Source: Telluria antibiotica
GTDB taxonomy: Bacteria; Pseudomonadota; Gammaproteobacteria; Burkholderiales; Burkholderiaceae_D
Assembly: GCF_011682055.1 (NCBI RefSeq)
Contig: NZ_JAAQOM010000008.1
Coordinates: 186,001-250,000 of the forward strand
Length of the DNA: 64,000 bases
Reading direction: 5' to 3'
Positions 8,094 through 16,792 of this stretch are shown here, one piece after another. The position numbers were made by a program, and so were the translations under genes. The notes beneath the pieces were generated by a model that saw only the letters and a program-made list of their open reading frames with translations, ran no database searches and was not told the origin of the DNA. Position 1 is the first letter of the stretch. Each line of letters opens with the position of its first letter.

Positions 8094-10217
8094 ATGAAGA
8101 CCACGGTAACTCCCAGCCTGACCTTCCTCACGGGCGGCGGCCAGATGGCTGCGCGCATTGCCGGACGCGACTGGCGCGCGACGCCGCTCGGCCCCATCGA
8201 AGACTGGCCCGCCGCGCTGCGCACGGCGCTGGGCCTCACGTTGAATTCCCGCTTCCCCTCGCTGCTCGCGTGGGGGCCGGACCTGATCAGTTTCCATAAC
8301 GACGCGTACTCGCCGCTGCTCGGCGACAAGGCCGCGCTGGGGTTGCCATTCCACACGGTGTGGCCGGACGTATGGGACACGGTCGGGCCCATCGCCGCGA
8401 AAGCGTATGCGGGCGAGGCCAGCTATTACGAGGACATGCCCGTGCTGATCGAGCGCCACGGCCATCCGGAGCAGGCCTGGTTCACGTTCTCGTGCAGCCC
8501 CGTGCGCGACGACGACGGCACCGTCGGCGGCATCCTGTGCACGGTGACGGAGACGACGGGCAAGGTGCGCGCGCTGGCGGCACTGCGCCAGAAGGAAGAG
8601 ACGCTGCGCCGCCTGAACGGGGCCTTGACGCACCAGGTCGCCGCGCACGCGAGCGACCGCGAACGGCTGTGGCGCATCTCGCCGGACGTGATGTGCGCGG
8701 CGTCGCTGGCGACGGGCCGCTTCCTCACCGTGAACCCGGCGTTCACGGCATCGTTCGGCTGGACGGCGGACGAGGCGACGACGCGCCCGTTCCTGGAACT
8801 CGTGTACCCGGAAGACCGCGACGACGTATTGGACAAGATGCACTTGCTGGCCGCCGGCACGCCGCTCGTCGGCTACGAAGTGCGGGTGCAGCACAAGGAC
8901 GGGTCGTATCGCTGGGTCTCCTGGACCATCTCTCCGGAAGGCGAGCTGCTGTACGGCGTCGCGCGCGACATCACGGCGGAAAAGCACCGGGCCGACGCGC
9001 TGCGCCAGGCCGAGGAAGCGCTGCGCCAGGCGCAGAAGATGGAAGCCGTGGGCCAGCTGACGGGCGGCCTCGCGCACGATTTCAACAACATGCTGGCCGG
9101 CGTCACGGGCCACCTGGAACTGATGAAGCTGCGGCTGCGCATGGGCCAGACCGGCGACCTGCCCACGCGCATCGACGCCGCCCTCGGCGTGACGCAGCGC
9201 GCGGCGGCGCTCACGCACCGGCTGCTGGCGTTCTCGCGCCGCCAGGCGCTCGACCCGAAGCCGACCAGCGTCAATGCGCTCGTGATGTCGATGACGGACC
9301 TGATCGAGCGGGCGGCCGGCCCCGCCATCGCCGTGCGCACCCGGCCGGCCACCGCGTTGTGGACAACGTTGTGCGACCCGAACCAGTTGGAAAGCGCACT
9401 GCTGAATCTCGCGAACAATGCGCGCGACGCGATGCCGGAAGGCGGCCTGCTCGTCATCGAGACGGAAAACGTCACCCTGACGCCCGCCCAGGCGCGCCGC
9501 CACGGCGACCTGCGGCCCGGCGAATACGTGCAGGTGAGCGTGCGCGACAACGGCGCCGGCATGGCGCCCGACGTCGTGGCGCGTGCGTTCGACCCGTTCT
9601 TCACGACGAAGCCGATGGGGCAGGGCACGGGCCTGGGCCTGTCGATGGTGTACGGCTTCGCGCACCAGTCCGGCGGCAACGTGCGCATCGAATCGTTGCC
9701 GGGGCAGGGCACGGAAGTGCGGCTGCTGCTGCCGCGCCACCTCGTCGAGACGGTGCCGGCGGCCGGCCACGATGCCGAGCCGCCGCTGGCCGCGGGCACG
9801 CGCAAGGGCGTCGTGATGGTCGTCGACGACGAGGACGACATCCGCGCCCTGATGAGCGAAGTCCTGGAACTGCAGGGCTATACGGTGCTGGCCGCGTGCG
9901 ATGCCCCGCAGGCGCTGCGCCTGTTGCAGGAGGCGCGGCCCGACATGCTCGTGACGGACGTCGGTCTGCCCAACGGCATGAACGGCCGCCAGCTGGCCGA
10001 CCACGTGCGCACCCAATGGCCGCAGCTTCCCGTGCTGATGGTGACGGGCTATGCGGAAAGCACCGTCATGAAGAACGAGACGCTGCCCGCGCAGATGGAA
10101 ATCCTGACCAAGCCGTTCGCGATGAACGCGCTGGTGGACAAGGTCGGCGCCCTGCTGTGCCAGGGCCAGGGCGCGGACACGGAAGCGGGGGCGGAGACCG
10201 GCGCCGAAGCCGCCTGA
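8094..10217 (+). CDS. PAS-domain hybrid histidine kinase with C-terminal receiver
   Basis: A 707-aa soluble sensor kinase with no membrane segment. Two PAS-type regions: residues ~10-165 (with GPIEDWPAALR, typical of PAS modules in this kinase group) and ~195-300, ending in a PAC-like ARDITAEK. HisKA has LAHDFNNML (His328), then HATPase_c with NNARDAMP and a GTGLGLSMVYGF G-box. The C-terminal receiver has VVDDEDD, acceptor Asp622 in VTDVGLP, and Lys in TKPF. The signal is unknown and probably cytoplasmic. It ends convergently with the SulP-carbonic anhydrase gene, whose stop is only 20 bp away. Confidence 0.9.
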   Translation: MKTTVTPSLTFLTGGGQMAARIAGRDWRATPLGPIEDWPAALRTALGLTLNSRFPSLLAWGPDLISFHNDAYSPLLGDKAALGLPFHTVWPDVWDTVGPIAAKAYAGEASYYEDMPVLIERHGHPEQAWFTFSCSPVRDDDGTVGGILCTVTETTGKVRALAALRQKEETLRRLNGALTHQVAAHASDRERLWRISPDVMCAASLATGRFLTVNPAFTASFGWTADEATTRPFLELVYPEDRDDVLDKMHLLAAGTPLVGYEVRVQHKDGSYRWVSWTISPEGELLYGVARDITAEKHRADALRQAEEALRQAQKMEAVGQLTGGLAHDFNNMLAGVTGHLELMKLRLRMGQTGDLPTRIDAALGVTQRAAALTHRLLAFSRRQALDPKPTSVNALVMSMTDLIERAAGPAIAVRTRPATALWTTLCDPNQLESALLNLANNARDAMPEGGLLVIETENVTLTPAQARRHGDLRPGEYVQVSVRDNGAGMAPDVVARAFDPFFTTKPMGQGTGLGLSMVYGFAHQSGGNVRIESLPGQGTEVRLLLPRHLVETVPAAGHDAEPPLAAGTRKGVVMVVDDEDDIRALMSEVLELQGYTVLAACDAPQALRLLQEARPDMLVTDVGLPNGMNGRQLADHVRTQWPQLPVLMVTGYAESTVMKNETLPAQMEILTKPFAMNALVDKVGALLCQGQGADTEAGAETGAEAA

Positions 10218-10246
10218 GCGGCCCCGCGCCTCCGGCGTCAGGCGGC
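10209..10246. terminator. Inverted repeat spanning two convergent stop codons
   Basis: The arms GCCGCCTGA and TCAGGCGGC (9 bp, perfect) are separated by 20 bp, and each contains the stop codon of one of two convergent genes. It could form a bidirectional stop for transcription, but there is no T-run. Confidence 0.35.
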
Positions 10247-12436
10247 CAGCGGGCCGTCGATGCGGTCCGGCGTGACGAGCTCGCCGAAATGCACCGTGCG
10301 CGTGGCGATGTCGTGGTAGGCGCCGACGAGGCCCATCTCGCCGCGCGCGATGCGCTCGCGCAGGAAGGCGCTGCCCGCGATGATCTCGTCCAGCGAGTTC
10401 TCGATGTTGCGTCGCGTGACCTGCTCCAGCATGGCCTGCCCTGAAGGCGGATGCTGCGCGCCGCACTGGCAATCGTCGATCGCCTTGCGGATCTTGCCGG
10501 TGATGGCGCCCACGCTGTGCCCTTTTTCGTTCTGCAGCGCGAGGCCGATGGCGCCGCAGCTCGAGTGGCCCTTCACGACGATCAGCTTGGCGCCCAGCTT
10601 GTGGGCGATTTCCAGGCTGCCGATGATTTCGCGGCTGATCACGTTGCCGGCGATGCGCACCGTCAGCAAGTCGCCGAGACCCGCGTCGAAGATGATTTCC
10701 GGCGACGTGCGCGAATCGATGCAGTTGACGACGACGGCCATCGGATGCTGGCCGGACGCCGTCGCTTCGGCCTGGTGCAGGTAGTACTTGTTGGTCGTGC
10801 GGCCCGTGCGGAAGCGCTCGTTGCCGTCGCGCAGCAGGTGCAATACGTCGTCGGGGCGCAGCTTCTTCTGCGTGTCGCGGTCGAGCGCGGGGACGAACTG
10901 GATCGGATCCTGCATGCGGTATTCGTCGCGCAGGCCGATGACGTTCAGGCGCACGTTGCGTTCGCCTGCCACGACGCGGTAGTCGTCGATGATCTCCAGC
11001 ACGTCGTTGTCGATGTAGTCCGTGCCGGACGCGTCGATCAGCACGTTCGCGTTGGCCGGGATGTCCCACAGCGCGCTCTTGATCGTCGCCTTGTTCAGGA
11101 ACGACACCTGGTTCGGCAGCTCCATCTTGATGACGTCGCCGATGTGCAGGCGATATTGCTCGATCGAGAACGGGTTGCGGAAATGGCTGCGCATCAGGTA
11201 GAACAGGCTGGCGGCCAAGCCGATCAGCACACCGGTCAGCAAGTCCGTCAGGACGATGGCGGCGACGGTGACGACGAACGGCACGAACTGCGACCAGCCC
11301 TTCTTGTACATGTCGCGGAACAGCGAGACCTTGGCCAGCTTGTAGCCCGTCACGATGAGGATGGCGGCCAGCGCGGCCAGCGGGATCAGGTTCAGCATCG
11401 GGGCCAGCACCAGCACGCTGGCGAGCAGCAGCAGCCCGTGGATGACGCTCGACGCCTTCGTCCGGTTGTCGTTCTGCACGTTGACGGAGCTGCGCACGAT
11501 GACGGACGTGACGGGCAGGCCGCCCAGCAGCCCGGCGCAGATATTGCCGAGGCCCTGCGCGACGAGCTCGCGGTTCGGCGGCGTCTCGCGCTTGTGCGGG
11601 TCGAGCTTGTCGACGGCCTCGACGTTCAGCAGCGTTTCCAGCGATGCGACGATCGCGATCGTCACGCCGACGATCCAGACGTCGCGATTCGTGAAATGGG
11701 CGAGGTCGGGCAATTGCAGGTAGGCGCCCAGATTATTCGTATCGACGGGCGGAATATCGACGAGGTGCGCCGGCGCGATGGCGAGTGCCGGGAAAAACCG
11801 CGCGAACATTAACTGCAGCGCAACGCCCAATACGACGACGAACAAGGGGGCGGGCAGCAATTTGACGTTTTTCAGCGGCGTCTTGTCCCAATACACGAGT
11901 GCCAGCATCGACAGCAGGGCGATGATCAGCGCGCCCGGCGTAATGGCCGCGAATGCGTGCAGGATCGCGGAAAACGTGTTTTCGCCGTTGGCCTGGATGA
12001 ATGACGATTCGTCGGCGCGATTGGCGTCATAGCCGATCGCATGCGGCAGCTGTTTCAGGATCAATAGAATCCCGATCGCCGCGAGCAATCCCTTGATGAC
12101 GTTCGATGGAATGTAATTCGCGATGACGCCGGCGCGGGCGACGCCCATGATCAATTGCAGGGCGCCGGCAATGACGATTGCCGCGAGCAGGATCTCGAAT
12201 GCGCCGAGTTTCGTGATCGACGCCAGCACGACGGCCGCCAGCCCGGCGGCGGGGCCGCTTACGCTCGTGTGCGAGCCGCTTGCGAGTCCGACGACGATGC
12301 CGCCGATAATGCCGGAAATAATCCCGGAAAACAGAGGGGCGCCCGATGCGAGGGCAATACCGAGACACAGGGGCAAGGCGACAAGAAACACTACTATGCC
12401 GGCCGGCAAATCGTACTTGAGGGTATTCGTAGTCAT
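10238..12436 (-). CDS. SulP-family anion transporter fused to a beta-carbonic anhydrase
   Basis: A 732-aa inner-membrane protein. Residues ~1-400 are a SulP/SLC26 permease with about ten helices (starting LPAGIVVFLVALPLCLGIAL). A STAS-like linker (~440-510) includes NVLIDASGTDYID. Residues ~530-720 are a beta-class carbonic anhydrase with zinc ligands Cys572 and Asp574 (NCIDSR) and His624 and Cys627 (GHSSCGA). Known SulP-CA fusions are proposed to couple bicarbonate transport with CO2 hydration; that role is inferred here. The GTG-rich frame starts at ATG 12436 with only a weak GAG-type ribosome site. A long AT-rich leader containing an extended palindrome lies upstream. Confidence 0.92.
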   Translation of the reverse strand: MTTNTLKYDLPAGIVVFLVALPLCLGIALASGAPLFSGIISGIIGGIVVGLASGSHTSVSGPAAGLAAVVLASITKLGAFEILLAAIVIAGALQLIMGVARAGVIANYIPSNVIKGLLAAIGILLILKQLPHAIGYDANRADESSFIQANGENTFSAILHAFAAITPGALIIALLSMLALVYWDKTPLKNVKLLPAPLFVVVLGVALQLMFARFFPALAIAPAHLVDIPPVDTNNLGAYLQLPDLAHFTNRDVWIVGVTIAIVASLETLLNVEAVDKLDPHKRETPPNRELVAQGLGNICAGLLGGLPVTSVIVRSSVNVQNDNRTKASSVIHGLLLLASVLVLAPMLNLIPLAALAAILIVTGYKLAKVSLFRDMYKKGWSQFVPFVVTVAAIVLTDLLTGVLIGLAASLFYLMRSHFRNPFSIEQYRLHIGDVIKMELPNQVSFLNKATIKSALWDIPANANVLIDASGTDYIDNDVLEIIDDYRVVAGERNVRLNVIGLRDEYRMQDPIQFVPALDRDTQKKLRPDDVLHLLRDGNERFRTGRTTNKYYLHQAEATASGQHPMAVVVNCIDSRTSPEIIFDAGLGDLLTVRIAGNVISREIIGSLEIAHKLGAKLIVVKGHSSCGAIGLALQNEKGHSVGAITGKIRKAIDDCQCGAQHPPSGQAMLEQVTRRNIENSLDEIIAGSAFLRERIARGEMGLVGAYHDIATRTVHFGELVTPDRIDGPLAA

Positions 12437-12844
12437 GGGAATCTCGCGGAAGAACGATGGTTGTCAGTCAGAATGCGGCCCGCTCTTCGCGAATGGCGAA
12501 TCAGCGTGGACGCATGGCGAAATCGATTCGGCACCGGCGCGTGGCCGGTGAATCCGGATTCATTACCGTTTGATTGGATGAATCAAAACGGTGCAATGCA
12601 CCGATTTGATGCATTCCCAGAAAACAGATTGTTAAAACGATGGGCGAAAAATATAACACGCATTTTGCATATCGGTCCAGCAAGCGCAATAAAACGTTAC
12701 AATTCTTCCCAATAAATAGATTTGCATAAAAGCGGTTTTATTCCGGTTATTTTTATTGCTGAGAATAACGTCGGATTGGGCTTCCGATAAGTCCGGCATG
12801 AAGGCGTGACAAGCCGCGCGGGCGCCGCCAGCGCGGCCGGGCGA
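12437..12844. other. AT-rich intergenic leader of the SulP-CA gene
   Basis: About 400 bp without a credible gene, clearly poorer in GC than its surroundings. It holds the extended palindrome at 12579-12613 and several A/T tracts around 12640-12770 where a promoter for the minus-strand transporter gene would be expected. No further structure is seen. Confidence 0.5.
12579..12613 (-). promoter_or_regulatory. Extended palindrome in the SulP-CA leader
   Basis: The core CGGTGCA-A-TGCACCG (12589-12603) is a perfect inverted repeat. The flanks TGAATCAAAA and ATTTGATGCA continue the symmetry at 8 of 10 positions. Read on the minus strand the core hairpin is followed by TTTTG. It lies about 150 bp upstream of the transporter start, so it could be an operator or an attenuator-like leader hairpin. 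Confidence 0.45.
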
Positions 12845-12873
12845 TTGTGGGAGGGACGTCAGTCAGGTAGAAT
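12845..12873 (+). promoter_or_regulatory. Sigma-70 promoter of tRNA-Arg
   Basis: TTGTGG and TAGAAT are separated by 17 bp, ending 22 bp before the tRNA 5' end, a typical spacing for a stable-RNA promoter. Confidence 0.6.
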
Positions 12874-12895
12874 AGCGGGCTGCAATATGCAGAGT

Positions 12896-12970
12896 GTCGC
12901 CATAGTACAATGGATAGTACAAGGTCCTCCTAAGACTTAGATGCAGGTTCGATTCCTGCTGGCGACACCA
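12896..12970 (+). tRNA. tRNA-Arg (anticodon CCT)
   Basis: A 75-nt cloverleaf including the encoded CCA. The acceptor stem GTCGCCA/TGGCGAC is perfect. The D arm is closed by GTAC/GTAC. The anticodon stem AGGTC/GACTT has one G-T pair around the loop CTCCTAA, giving anticodon CCT, which reads the AGG codon. The T arm is GCAGG-TTCGATT-CCTGC. No integrated element is seen downstream; uup begins 75 bp later. Confidence 0.95.
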
Positions 12971-13044
12971 CCTTCACCGCTTCCCCAGCCGCATCAGGCG
13001 CGTGCCCTTCGGTACAATGCCTGCTTTCTCATTCCGCTCATACC

Positions 13045-14967
13045 ATGGCTGTCATCTCCCTCACTTCCGCGCAACTGGCATTCGGCCACGTGGCGCTGCT
13101 CGATCATGCCGATTTCTCGCTGGAAGCCGGCGAGCGCGTCGGTCTCATCGGCCGCAACGGCACGGGCAAGTCCTCGCTGCTGAAGATCATCTCCGGCCGC
13201 TCGAAACTGGACGACGGCCTCCTCGTCATGCAGCAGAACGTCAAGATCGCCTACGTCGAGCAGGAGCCCGTGTTCGATCCCGCGATGACCGTGTTCGACG
13301 CCGTTGCCGCCGGCATGGGCGACCAGAAGGCGATGTTGGCCGAGTACGAGGCGCTGACGGGCCAGTTCGGCCAAGGCAATGACGATGCCGTCATGGAGCG
13401 CATGCACGACCTGCAAGTGAAGCTCGACGCGACGGACGCGTGGAACCTCGGCAACCGCGTGGAGACCACGCTGGACCGCCTGGGCCTCGCGGGCGACGCG
13501 ACGATGGGCACCTTGTCGGGCGGCATGCAGAAGCGCGTGGCGCTCGCCGTCGCGCTCGTGTCCGGCCCGGACGTGCTGCTGCTGGACGAGCCCACGAACC
13601 ACCTGGACTTCACGTCGATCCAGTGGCTGGAAGGCCTGCTGCGCGAATTCCGCGGCTCCGTGCTGTTCATCACCCACGACCGCCGCTTCCTCGACAACGT
13701 CGCCACGCGCATCGTCGAACTCGACCGCGGCCGCCTGCTGTCGTTCCCCGGCAATTTCAGCAAGTACCAGGAACGCAAGCGCGAACTGCTCGCGATCGAG
13801 GAAGTCGAGAACGCCAAGTTCGACAAGGTGCTCGCGCAGGAAGAAGTGTGGATCCGCAAGGGCGTGGAAGCGCGCCGCACCCGCAACGAAGGCCGCGTGC
13901 GCCGCCTGGAAGACTTGCGCCTGCAGCGCGCCGCGCGGCGCGACCAGCAGGGCCAGGTGCGCATCGACGTGGCGACCGGCGAGCGCTCCGGCAAGATCGT
14001 CGCGGAACTGGAAAACATCTCGAAGTCGTATGGCGAGAAGACGATCGTCAAGAACTTCACCGGCACGATCATGCGGGGCGACAAGGTCGGCCTGATCGGC
14101 CCGAACGGTGCGGGCAAGACGACGCTGTTGAAGATCATCCTCGGCGAAGAGACCGTGGACAGCGGCACCGTCAAGCTCGGCACCCGGCTGAACGTCGCCT
14201 ACTTCGACCAGATGCGCGCGCAGCTGAACGAAGAAGCGACCCTCGCCGACACGATCGCGCCCGGCAGCGACTGGGTCGAGATCAACGGCCAGCGCAAGCA
14301 CGTGATGAGCTATCTGGGCGACTTCCTGTTCGCGCCCGAGCGCGCCCGTTCGCCCGTGAAATCGCTGTCCGGCGGCGAGCGCAACCGCCTGCTGCTGGCG
14401 CGCCTGTTCGCCAAGCCCGCGAACTGCCTCGTGCTCGACGAACCGACCAACGACCTCGACATCGACACGCTGGAATTGCTGGAAGAGCTGCTGACGGATT
14501 ACACGGGCACCGTGTTCCTCGTCAGCCACGACCGCACGTTCCTCGACAACGTCGTCACGCAAGTCATCGTGTCCGAAGGGCAGGGCACGTGGCGCGAATT
14601 CGTCGGCGGCTACAGCGATTGGGAGCGCGTGAAGAGCGCCCCGGCACCGGCACCGGCACCGGCACCCGCGCCGAAGGCGGCGCCCGCGAAGGCGGCCGAG
14701 GCCGCGCAGGCCGCGCAGGCTGCGGCGGTCAAGAAGGTCAAGCTGAGCTACAAGGAACAGCGCGAGCTGGAAGAGTTACCGCAGCTGATCGCCACCTTGG
14801 AAGACGAGCAGTCCGCGATCACGGCGCAGCTGAACGCGCCCGACTTCTACAAGACGAATCCGGCCGACGCGCGCCGCATCAATGCCCGTTACGCGGAAAT
14901 CGAGGAATTGCTGCTGGACGCGCTCGAGCGCTGGGAACGCCTCGACGCGCGCGCAAAAGGCGAATAG
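13045..14967 (+). CDS. uup: ABC-F family ATPase Uup
   Basis: A 640-aa soluble protein with two ABC ATPase domains and no membrane segments. Domain 1 has GRNGTGKSS (Walker A), LSGGMQKR (signature) and LLLDEPTNHLD. Domain 2 has GPNGAGKTT, LSGGERNR and LVLDEPTNDLD. An Ala/Pro linker around residues 533-560 leads to a C-terminal helical/coiled-coil segment (LSYKEQRELEELP), which is the Uup-type DNA-binding tail rather than an EttA arrangement. ABC-F proteins act on ribosomes; Uup has also been linked to branched-DNA handling and precise transposon excision. Start chosen at ATG 13045. Confidence 0.92.
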   Translation: MAVISLTSAQLAFGHVALLDHADFSLEAGERVGLIGRNGTGKSSLLKIISGRSKLDDGLLVMQQNVKIAYVEQEPVFDPAMTVFDAVAAGMGDQKAMLAEYEALTGQFGQGNDDAVMERMHDLQVKLDATDAWNLGNRVETTLDRLGLAGDATMGTLSGGMQKRVALAVALVSGPDVLLLDEPTNHLDFTSIQWLEGLLREFRGSVLFITHDRRFLDNVATRIVELDRGRLLSFPGNFSKYQERKRELLAIEEVENAKFDKVLAQEEVWIRKGVEARRTRNEGRVRRLEDLRLQRAARRDQQGQVRIDVATGERSGKIVAELENISKSYGEKTIVKNFTGTIMRGDKVGLIGPNGAGKTTLLKIILGEETVDSGTVKLGTRLNVAYFDQMRAQLNEEATLADTIAPGSDWVEINGQRKHVMSYLGDFLFAPERARSPVKSLSGGERNRLLLARLFAKPANCLVLDEPTNDLDIDTLELLEELLTDYTGTVFLVSHDRTFLDNVVTQVIVSEGQGTWREFVGGYSDWERVKSAPAPAPAPAPAPKAAPAKAAEAAQAAQAAAVKKVKLSYKEQRELEELPQLIATLEDEQSAITAQLNAPDFYKTNPADARRINARYAEIEELLLDALERWERLDARAKGE

Positions 14968-15092
14968 CCCGGATACCGGCATCCACGAACTGCCGCGCAG
15001 GCGCGCGCCCCGTTTGGCCCGCTCATCGTATATGTAATGCGGCGGGCTGGACGTCGGCACGCCCGCCGTTTGTTGTCGATGAGGAATACGGT

Positions 15093-16304
15093 GTGAAGAT
15101 CCTGATGGTATCGGAAGACCTGCCGGGCGCCGTGACGAGCGGACTCGGCGCGCACGTGGTCACGCTGTCGAACGCGCTGCTCGACCAGGGGCATGCCGTC
15201 GACATCATGGGGCGCAGCGAGCGCATGCACGCCGGCGCCGCCGCCGACATGGGCTTTCGCGGGCGCGTGCTGCCCGGTTTCGGGTTCGCGCATCCCGGCT
15301 GGAACGAGGCCCAGCTGGGCCTGTTCAATCCGGCCAAGCGGCCCTGGTTCGCGCGCCGCGTCGCGCAGGCGCTGATGCGCGTGGCGGACCAGTACGACGT
15401 CGTGCATTACCACGGCCATCTGCCGACGGTGGGCCGCTACGTGCCCGTCGCCGTGAACTTCGTCCAGACCCGCCATGACCAGGGCAGCGAATGCGTGACG
15501 CGGCTGCGCTTCAAGGACGAGCACGTGTGCGACACGCGCGACGTGCGCGATTGCGCCGCCTGCCTGCACCCGACGCCGAATTCGCTGCGCCGCACCGTGT
15601 CCGGCCTCGCCGTCGGGCGCTACCGCTCGGGCGCCGCGGAGGCGTTCGCGCGGCACAAGACCATCTTCGTCTCCGATTTCCTGCGCCGCGCGTTCCTGCG
15701 CGCCGTGCCCGATGCCGACCTGTCGCATGCGCGTGTGATCCACGACTTCGTCCCGTATGCGCGCTTGCGCGAGCGCGCGGCCGCCTCCGGTGACGTGACG
15801 CCGGGCGACGTCCTGATCGCCGGCCGCATCGATGCGGGCAAAGGCATCGGCGAATTCCTCGCGCAGGTGCACGGCTGGCTGCCGCGCCACGCGACGGTGA
15901 CCATCGTCGGCGATGGACCGCTGCGCCAGGGGCTCGAAGGCCAGCACGCCGGTCCGCAGGTGCGCTTCCTCGGCCGGCGGCCCCACGACGACGTGATCCG
16001 CATGGCTGCGCGCAGCCACGTGGTGGTCATGCCGTCGCTGCTCGAGGAAGCGTGTCCCGCCACGGTGATGGAGGCCCTGGCGCTGGGCAAGCCGTGCGTG
16101 GCCCTCGCGCGCGGCGGCACGCCCGAGCTGGCCGCGTACCAGTACTACGACGGCCAGTTGCAACTGGCGGAGACCATGCCCCGGCTCGTGCAGCGCCTGG
16201 CCGACATCCTCGGCCGCCCTCCGGTGAAGATGCCGCTGACGGACACCTGTCCGCTGGACGTGTTCGAGGCCATTCCCCGGATCCTGGATTGTTATCGCGC
16301 CTGA
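15093..16304 (+). CDS. Glycosyltransferase family 4 protein (exopolysaccharide-type)
   Basis: A 403-aa GT-B glycosyltransferase. The N-terminus VKILMVSEDLPG and the GLGAHVVTLSNAL stretch match the acceptor-side Rossmann fold. The C-terminal donor domain shows AGRIDAGKGIGEFL, VTIVGDGPL and the nucleotide-sugar site SLLEEACPATVMEALALGKP. A cysteine cluster near residues 145-157 (CDTRDVRDCAACLHP) is unusual. The GTG start at 15093 follows GAGGA by 7 bases. The gene opens the polysaccharide region that runs to manC, although a gap of ~480 bp separates it from the next genes. Donor and acceptor are not predictable. Confidence 0.85.
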   Translation: MKILMVSEDLPGAVTSGLGAHVVTLSNALLDQGHAVDIMGRSERMHAGAAADMGFRGRVLPGFGFAHPGWNEAQLGLFNPAKRPWFARRVAQALMRVADQYDVVHYHGHLPTVGRYVPVAVNFVQTRHDQGSECVTRLRFKDEHVCDTRDVRDCAACLHPTPNSLRRTVSGLAVGRYRSGAAEAFARHKTIFVSDFLRRAFLRAVPDADLSHARVIHDFVPYARLRERAAASGDVTPGDVLIAGRIDAGKGIGEFLAQVHGWLPRHATVTIVGDGPLRQGLEGQHAGPQVRFLGRRPHDDVIRMAARSHVVVMPSLLEEACPATVMEALALGKPCVALARGGTPELAAYQYYDGQLQLAETMPRLVQRLADILGRPPVKMPLTDTCPLDVFEAIPRILDCYRA

Positions 16305-16552
16305 CGCAGAATTGTTAAATCCGGCCCTCGACGTTCCCGGGTGCGCGCGACGGGAGGTACCGTACGTCATGTAATGCCCGGCGGACCTGTGATATTCTGC
16401 GTAACAATGTTGCAGAAATTAACAGACACGCCGGACGCGCCGTACCGTGCGCACTGCCGGAAAAGCATGATGTAATATCGAAATATTGTTGGATTTATAA
16501 GGGCACATACCTTGTCACAACGACGCAAGACGATGACCCCAGAGGCGCGCGC
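16305..16552. other. Intergenic region, probable promoter of the heparinase-wecB cluster
   Basis: AT-rich in its second half, with TAATATCGAAATATT (inverted arms AATAT/ATATT) around 16474 and a TTTATAAGG stretch near 16494. No gene is supported. A promoter for the downstream polysaccharide genes is likely here, but no clear -35/-10 pair can be chosen. Confidence 0.35.
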
Positions 16553-16792
16553 GTGAAAGTCACCCGCCGCCCGGACGCCCATCGCTTGCCCTTCATCCTG
16601 CGCGACGGCCGTCCGGCCGGGGCGCACCGCGAACAGGCGCCCGCCAGCGCGCTTGCATCACTCCCGGGCGGCTCCGCCCTGCGCGACCGGCTGGCGGCAC
16701 GTGCGCGCGCAACCATCGAAGAACAATACTCAACCGAGGTGGCGTGCGGGCGGCCGTCCGCGTTCCACCATCAACAGGCGGGGACACAATGA
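16553..16792 (+). pseudogene. Short frame resembling a glycosyltransferase C-terminal tail
   Basis: A 79-codon GTG-started frame whose TGA overlaps the ATG of the heparinase-like gene (ATGA). The segment SALRDRLAARARATIEEQYS looks like the last helix of GT-B glycosyltransferases. No donor-site motif or N-terminal domain precedes it. It may be the surviving end of a deleted glycosyltransferase, or a small real protein kept because of translational coupling. I favour a remnant, with low certainty. Confidence 0.35.

Noticed and set aside
12896..12970. tRNA-Arg as an integration site of a genomic island
   Set aside because: No integrase or direct repeat of the tRNA 3' end is seen in the downstream sequence; ordinary genes follow.
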